Shown here in pieces: positions 4,852 through 7,843 of a stretch of 7,843 nucleotides of DNA (its first letter is position 1; every line of letters begins with the position of its first letter). The position numbers and the translations under genes are program-made. The notes under the pieces are model-generated. The model ran no database searches, had not been told where the DNA came from, and saw only the letters and a list, made by a program, of their open reading frames with translations. The stretch is from Methanosarcinales archaeon (lineage in GTDB: Archaea; Nanobdellota; Nanobdellia; Woesearchaeales; CG1-02-33-12): assembly GCA_017610505.1 (NCBI GenBank), contig JAFCBX010000031.1:1-7843 (forward strand), written 5' to 3'.

Positions 4852-6183
4852 ATGATAGAGATATGCACTGTTGGCGGCTATAATGAAGTTGGAAAAAATA
4901 TGACTGCTGTTAATGTTGATGGTGAAGTTGTAATACTTGATATGGGAATCCACCTTGAGAGTTATATAAAATACACACAGGATGAGGATATTATCAATGT
5001 AAATCCTTCTGAGCTGATAAAAGTAGGGGCTGTCCCTGATATAACAAAAATAGATAAATGGAAGGACAAAGTTAAGGCAATAATTCCAACACATGCTCAC
5101 CTTGACCATATTGGAGCTGTGCCTTATTTAAGCAATAATTATGATGCTCCCATCCTTGGAACTCCTTTTACAATAGCTGTTTTGAAAACAATATTGAAGG
5201 ATGAGGAAATTACAATTAAAAACAAAATAATGAAATTAGCCCAAAATTCTGTGTTCCAGCTTTCAAAGAACCTAAAGGTTGAGTTTATTAACATGACCCA
5301 CTCAACACCTCAGACAGTTATGGTCGCCTTGCATACAAAATATGGGATAATACTTTATGCAAATGATTTCAAGTTTGACAGGTTTCCAACACTTGGGGAG
5401 AAGCCAAACTTCAAAAAGTTAAAAGAGCTCGGTAAGAAAGGTGTTTTATGCCTTATTGTTGACTCAACATATTCACAAAGCTATAAGAAAACTCCGTCTG
5501 AATCAGTTGCAAAAGAAATGTTAAAAGATGTCCTGCTTGGAACAGGAAACAGGGGGAAAGCTGTTTTTGTTACAACATTCTCATCGCATATTGCAAGATT
5601 AAGGAGCATTGTTGAGTGCGGCAAAAAAATGAATAGAAAAATTGTTTTTCTTGGAAGATCATTGTCAAAATACTGCAAGGCAAGCGAGAGTGTAGGAATA
5701 GCAAAATTCTCTGATGTCCAGATTGTGAAATACAGGAATGACATAAAAAGAACCTTGGGAAAAATATGCAAAAAGGGCATTGGCAAATACCTTGTTGTCT
5801 TGACAGGGCACCAGGGAGAGCCAAAGGCTGCTCTTTCAAAGATAGTTAATGGGGATCTTGGATTCAAGTTTGAGCCAGATGACCATGTTGTTTTTTCATG
5901 CAAAACAATACCCACCCCAACAAATATTGAGAACAGGCGTGTTTTAGAGGAAAAGCTGAAAAACCAGCATGTCAGAATCTTCACAGACATTCATGTGTCT
6001 GGCCATGCTGCAAGAGAGGACTCCAGGGACTTGATTGAGCTTGTGAGGCCAAAGCATATTATACCTGCCCATGGCGAGCACAAGATGACCTCTGCAATGG
6101 CTGACCTTGCTTTGGAAATGGGCTATAAGGAGAAGAATATTCATGTTATGAGAGATGGGCAAATCCTAAAGATATTATCTTAA
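4852..6183 (+). CDS. rnj: RNase J-type beta-CASP ribonuclease
   Basis: This is a metallo-beta-lactamase/beta-CASP nuclease. Archaeal RNase J is a cytosolic 5'-to-3' exoribonuclease acting in mRNA decay and 5'-end maturation. Visible features are GYNEVGKNMT (9-18), the metal motif HAHLDH (H81, H83, D85, H86), H150 in MTHS, D172 in ANDFKFD, and the beta-CASP motifs A (D204 in VDSTY), B (HVSGHA, 381-386) and C (H407 in PAHGE). GHQGEPKAAL (319-328) is typical of RNase J. At 443 aa it lacks the C-terminal extension of bacterial RNase J and matches archaeal length. The N-terminal KH domains of the other archaeal family, aCPSF1, are absent. It is probably leaderless. Its stop codon overlaps that of the convergent gene in the palindrome TTAA. 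Confidence 0.93.
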   Translation: MIEICTVGGYNEVGKNMTAVNVDGEVVILDMGIHLESYIKYTQDEDIINVNPSELIKVGAVPDITKIDKWKDKVKAIIPTHAHLDHIGAVPYLSNNYDAPILGTPFTIAVLKTILKDEEITIKNKIMKLAQNSVFQLSKNLKVEFINMTHSTPQTVMVALHTKYGIILYANDFKFDRFPTLGEKPNFKKLKELGKKGVLCLIVDSTYSQSYKKTPSESVAKEMLKDVLLGTGNRGKAVFVTTFSSHIARLRSIVECGKKMNRKIVFLGRSLSKYCKASESVGIAKFSDVQIVKYRNDIKRTLGKICKKGIGKYLVVLTGHQGEPKAALSKIVNGDLGFKFEPDDHVVFSCKTIPTPTNIENRRVLEEKLKNQHVRIFTDIHVSGHAAREDSRDLIELVRPKHIIPAHGEHKMTSAMADLALEMGYKEKNIHVMRDGQILKILS

Positions 6184-6515
6184 TACTTAAACCTTTTTTC
6201 ATATTCTTTATGATCGAGCCATTCTAGAACTAAACTAACTACTACAATTTCATCATTAACAATAGAATATATCAATCTCCATGCTTTTGGCAAATCATAT
6301 TTCCATAGGTTTTTCACACTAAACTTTGAGATATATTCTTTAGGGATTAATCTCTTCGGAATTTGTATTCCACAAAAAGCATTCTCTTCGATGTTATCTA
6401 AGGCTTGATTTATAAATTTGAATAATTCCCTTTCAGAATCATCTCCATTTTCTAATTTATAAAATGCTTCCTTTATGCTTTCATCTGCAAATCTAATATC
6501 TGACGGCAACTTCAC
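6180..6515 (-). CDS. RelE/YoeB-like protein, probable mRNA-interferase toxin
   Basis: The 111-residue product resembles archaeal RelE/ParE-superfamily toxins, most clearly in NLWKYDLPKAWRLIY (69-83) and the C-terminal LEWLDHKEYEKRFKY (97-111). In YoeB/RelE-like enzymes a C-terminal His/Tyr cluster and a mid-protein Arg support ribosome-dependent mRNA cleavage. Candidates here are R80, H102 and Y105. An acidic helical segment (about 10-45) precedes the core. It starts at a GTG sharing GTGA with the stop of the upstream gene, so the two are translationally coupled. Order is partner first, toxin second, as in most type II modules. A non-toxic RelE-fold protein is possible. Its stop overlaps RNase J's by 4 nt. 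Confidence 0.75.
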   Translation of the reverse strand: MKLPSDIRFADESIKEAFYKLENGDDSERELFKFINQALDNIEENAFCGIQIPKRLIPKEYISKFSVKNLWKYDLPKAWRLIYSIVNDEIVVVSLVLEWLDHKEYEKRFKY

Positions 6516-6805
6516 TTTCTTCTACCCAAGTCTTTTCTGTTATAGTATTTTCTTGCTAATTCAGGATAATAAATCCATCCAATTTTACCTTCTGAATCTA
6601 TTGAAATCTTTTTAGAGTATAATAAATACCGAATTATTAAATCAAATGTCTGATACATCATTTTTTTAGGCAATGCTCCCCACAACCTTGTCTTTTTAAA
6701 TTCACCATCATTCTCTTTTATAAATTCTTCTACCATAAGAATAGTATCTAACCGGGGATACCGTAAAATATTCTCTTTTTTCGGTAAAGTTGTTTTAATT
6801 ATCAT
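6512..6805 (-). CDS. Small winged-helix-like protein, probable antitoxin or regulator
   Basis: This 97-residue basic protein is first in a two-gene operon with the RelE-like gene. The part RYPRLDTILMVEEFIKEN (15-32), LWGALPKKMMYQTFDLIIRYLL (41-62), then KISIDSEGKIGWIYYPEL (66-83) reads as helix-helix-helix followed by a beta-hairpin, the layout of a winged helix. I recall similar small proteins scattered in archaeal genomes but no characterised one. Its position, 4-nt overlap with the toxin-like gene, and a perfect inverted repeat on its own start suggest an autorepressing antitoxin. The antitoxin role is inferred. No SD precedes the ATG, and TATA spacing predicts a nearly leaderless mRNA. 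Confidence 0.7.
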   Translation of the reverse strand: MIIKTTLPKKENILRYPRLDTILMVEEFIKENDGEFKKTRLWGALPKKMMYQTFDLIIRYLLYSKKISIDSEGKIGWIYYPELARKYYNRKDLGRRK

Positions 6806-6826
6806 ATTATATCAATAGATATAATA
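6805..6826. promoter_or_regulatory. Perfect inverted repeat over the start of the toxin-antitoxin operon
   Basis: TATTATATC (6805-6813) and GATATAATA (6818-6826) are exact 9-bp inverted arms around a 4-nt spacer. The repeat covers the predicted transcription start and the first base of the ATG, and ends 4 bp from the TATA box. This is where an autorepressor would bind. The arms are AT-only apart from the single inner C/G pair, so chance cannot be excluded. Confidence 0.5.
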
Positions 6827-6830
6827 AGAA

Positions 6831-6845
6831 ATATATAAGCTTTTT
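6831..6845 (-). promoter_or_regulatory. BRE/TATA promoter of the winged-helix/RelE operon
   Basis: On the minus strand, AAAAAGC-TTATATAT is a strong BRE/TATA pair with its centre about 29 nt before the ATG at 6805, giving a leader of only about 3-4 nt. It shares the AAAAGCTT core with the tRNA-Leu promoter. Confidence 0.6.
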
Positions 6846-6870
6846 GCTTTTATTTTAAAACAGTTCTAAC

Positions 6871-6894
6871 TCTTTTAGTGATTAACTAAAAAGA
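6871..6894. repeat. Inverted repeat in the pcna/toxin-antitoxin divergent region
   Basis: TTTTAGT (6873-6879) and ACTAAAA (6885-6891) are perfect 7-bp arms around GATTA. They can be extended by CT/AG if one A (6892) is bulged. The repeat lies directly upstream of the first TATA-like element of pcna, so it could be an operator or a weak hairpin separating the divergent promoters. Confidence 0.35.
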
Positions 6895-6941
6895 TTTATA
6901 TATAAGGGGCTTTTAAGATTTTATATAAAAAAGTTTATATA
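6893..6941 (+). promoter_or_regulatory. pcna promoter region with three TATA-like elements
   Basis: TATA-like blocks occur at 6895-6905 (TTTATATATAA), 6919-6926 (TTTTATAT) and 6934-6941 (TTTATATA), each preceded by an A/G-rich BRE-like stretch. The last predicts a start near 6962-6965, just before the SD, and is the most likely main promoter. The others may give longer leaders or be AT-rich background. Confidence 0.5.
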
Positions 6942-6965
6942 CTATTATGTTTTATTAAATATATT

Positions 6966-6971
6966 GGGGGT
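6966..6971 (+). promoter_or_regulatory. Shine-Dalgarno-like GGGGGT of pcna
   Basis: GGGGGT lies 5 nt before the ATG at 6977 and differs by one base from GGAGGT. It fixes the start codon and sits at the extreme 5' end of the transcript if the 6934 TATA box is used. Confidence 0.5.
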
Positions 6972-6976
6972 AAAAA

Positions 6977-7720
6977 ATGAAACTTACACTTGCAGAACCA
7001 AAATACCTAAAAGAAAGCATATCAGTCATATCAGAGCTTGTCAATGAGGCAAGGTTTAAGATAGGGCCAGATGGAATTGAGCTTGTTGCAATGGACCCGG
7101 CAAATGTTGCGATGGTAATTTTTAAGCTTCTCTCAAGCTGTTTTGTTGAATATGATGTCAACAAGGAGTTCACAATAGCAATTGACCTTGGCAGGCTAAA
7201 ACAAGTGCTGAGAAGATCAAAGCCAAATGATGTTTTATCTTTAGATATTGAGGAAGATAAGCTGAAAATCCAGCTTAAGTCCAATACAACAAGGGTTTTC
7301 TCTTTGCCAATAATTGAGCTTGAGGAAAAAGAGCAGAAAATACCCCAATTAAGCTTTCCAGTAACAATAAAGACAAAGTCAGAAATACTTTCCAGTGCAA
7401 TAGAGGATGCTGATATTGTAGCAGAGTCTGTAAGCTTTATAGCAGAGCAAAATAAATTTAGTTTGCAGGCAGAGGGTGATTTAAATAAAGCAATCATTGA
7501 TATAAAACAGGGTGAAGAAACAAACATTGTCTCTGACTCAAAGGAAAAAATAACTTCAAAATACTCTGTTGAATACCTGAAAAAAATGATGAATGGCTCT
7601 AAGCTAGCTGATAAAGTTACAATACAATTTAACAAGGACTATCCGCTAAAGCTTGAGTACAAGGAGATTGACAAGGTTGTAATAAGCTTTGTTTTAGCCC
7701 CGAGGGTTGAGAACGAATAA
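6977..7720 (+). CDS. pcn: DNA polymerase sliding clamp (PCNA)
   Basis: PCNA is a homotrimeric ring that encircles DNA and tethers replicative polymerase, FEN1, ligase and other PIP-box proteins. The 247-residue length is standard. GIELVAMDPANVAMV (33-47) is the conserved N-terminal signature. The interdomain connecting loop is about 113-126 (ELEEKEQKIPQL), followed by the second domain (about 127-247). The C-terminus ends LAPRVENE, with the APR motif that contributes to the partner-binding pocket. Positively charged residues K75, R79, R80 and K82 fit the DNA-facing inner helices. It is alone in its transcription unit, divergent from the toxin-antitoxin-like operon, with no replication gene beside it in view. 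Confidence 0.96.
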   Translation: MKLTLAEPKYLKESISVISELVNEARFKIGPDGIELVAMDPANVAMVIFKLLSSCFVEYDVNKEFTIAIDLGRLKQVLRRSKPNDVLSLDIEEDKLKIQLKSNTTRVFSLPIIELEEKEQKIPQLSFPVTIKTKSEILSSAIEDADIVAESVSFIAEQNKFSLQAEGDLNKAIIDIKQGEETNIVSDSKEKITSKYSVEYLKKMMNGSKLADKVTIQFNKDYPLKLEYKEIDKVVISFVLAPRVENE

Positions 7721-7729
7721 ATTTATTTA

Positions 7730-7746
7730 TTTTTTAAAATTTTTTT
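7730..7746 (+). terminator. T-rich terminator after pcna
   Basis: Two T runs (7730-7735 and 7740-7746), 10 nt downstream of the stop codon and separated by AAAA, match the U-rich tracts that end archaeal transcripts. There is no GC-rich hairpin. Confidence 0.5.
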
Positions 7747-7843
7747 AATAATTGTATAAAAAGTTATTATTTAATATATCTTTTTTCTTGAATCAAGAAA
7801 ATGCAGTTTATCTTTTGTATGCAGAGTCATGATGTTTGAAGGC
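7747..7843. other. Right-edge AT-rich region, no assignable gene
   Basis: No confident gene is visible. A TATA-like TTTAATATAT (7770-7779) precedes an ATG at 7801 whose frame closes after 12 codons. ATG codons at 7829 and 7832 (MMFEG) stay open to the edge and might begin a gene. On the minus strand one frame from the edge stays open to a TAA at 7773-7771 (ending KKIY) and could be the 3' end of a convergent gene. The palindrome at 7783-7801 lies between these possibilities. Confidence 0.3.

Noticed and set aside
4735..5109. A 124-codon minus-strand frame over the tRNA and the start of RNase J
   Set aside because: Its opening residues (GKGFEPSYPLRKW-like) are the familiar spurious translation of an antisense tRNA T arm, and it lies across the RNase J 5' end.
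5481..5990. Long minus-strand frame (169 codons) inside RNase J
   Set aside because: It is fully antisense to a gene with intact catalytic motifs, has no promoter or SD of its own, and its translation resembles no family.
6805..6976. Possible CRISPR leader or repeat array in the AT-rich divergent region
   Set aside because: The TATA-like blocks recur but are unevenly spaced and not identical; no spacer-repeat pattern exists anywhere in the window.
6955..7635. Long minus-strand frame (226 codons) inside pcna
   Set aside because: Ser/Phe/Ile-rich antisense shadow of the AT-rich pcna gene with no recognisable domain.
7801..7839. 12-codon frame starting at ATG 7801
   Set aside because: Too short, with no SD and no similarity; the ATG is part of the palindrome's flank.

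Overview
The window looks like core chromosome of an AT-rich archaeon, most likely a small-genome DPANN-type lineage (Woesearchaeota/Pacearchaeota-like). The evidence for Archaea is a PCNA sliding clamp, an archaeal-type RNase J, an intron at the canonical 37/38 site of a tRNA, no encoded CCA, and BRE/TATA promoter elements about 25-30 nt upstream of starts. Several start codons sit almost at the predicted transcription start, so leaderless mRNAs are likely. The lineage is inferred from gene style and compactness only.

Layout. Positions 1-50 (minus) hold the first codons of a probable AmrS-like radical SAM gene, divergent from the pyr cluster. Positions 244-3312 (plus) form a tight pyrF-pyrE-pyrD-pyrK cluster for the last steps of UMP synthesis: dihydroorotate oxidation by PyrD/PyrK, phosphoribosylation by PyrE and decarboxylation by PyrF. 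PyrF and PyrE look more bacterial than archaeal. Positions 3397-4623 (plus) are an operon of three small helical proteins I cannot assign. The first two share a homologous C-terminal or whole-length module of about 68 residues, and the promoter carries an inverted repeat.

Positions 4681-4811 hold a tRNA-Leu(CAA) gene with a probable 47-nt intron in the anticodon loop. It is followed at once by the gene for a beta-CASP ribonuclease, RNase J (4852-6183). Converging on RNase J from the minus strand is a two-gene operon (6805 to 6180): a small winged-helix-like protein overlapping by 4 nt a RelE/YoeB-like protein, probably a toxin-antitoxin module. A perfect 9-bp inverted repeat covers its start. 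Divergent from it is pcna (6977-7720), with several TATA-like elements and another inverted repeat upstream. The last 120 bases are T-rich terminator sequence and a palindrome, with no gene I can assign.

The best candidates for something undescribed are the three-gene helical cluster at 3397-4623, the winged-helix/RelE pair with its operator-like repeat, and the tRNA-Leu intron with an imperfect splicing motif and a decoy 3' half-stem.
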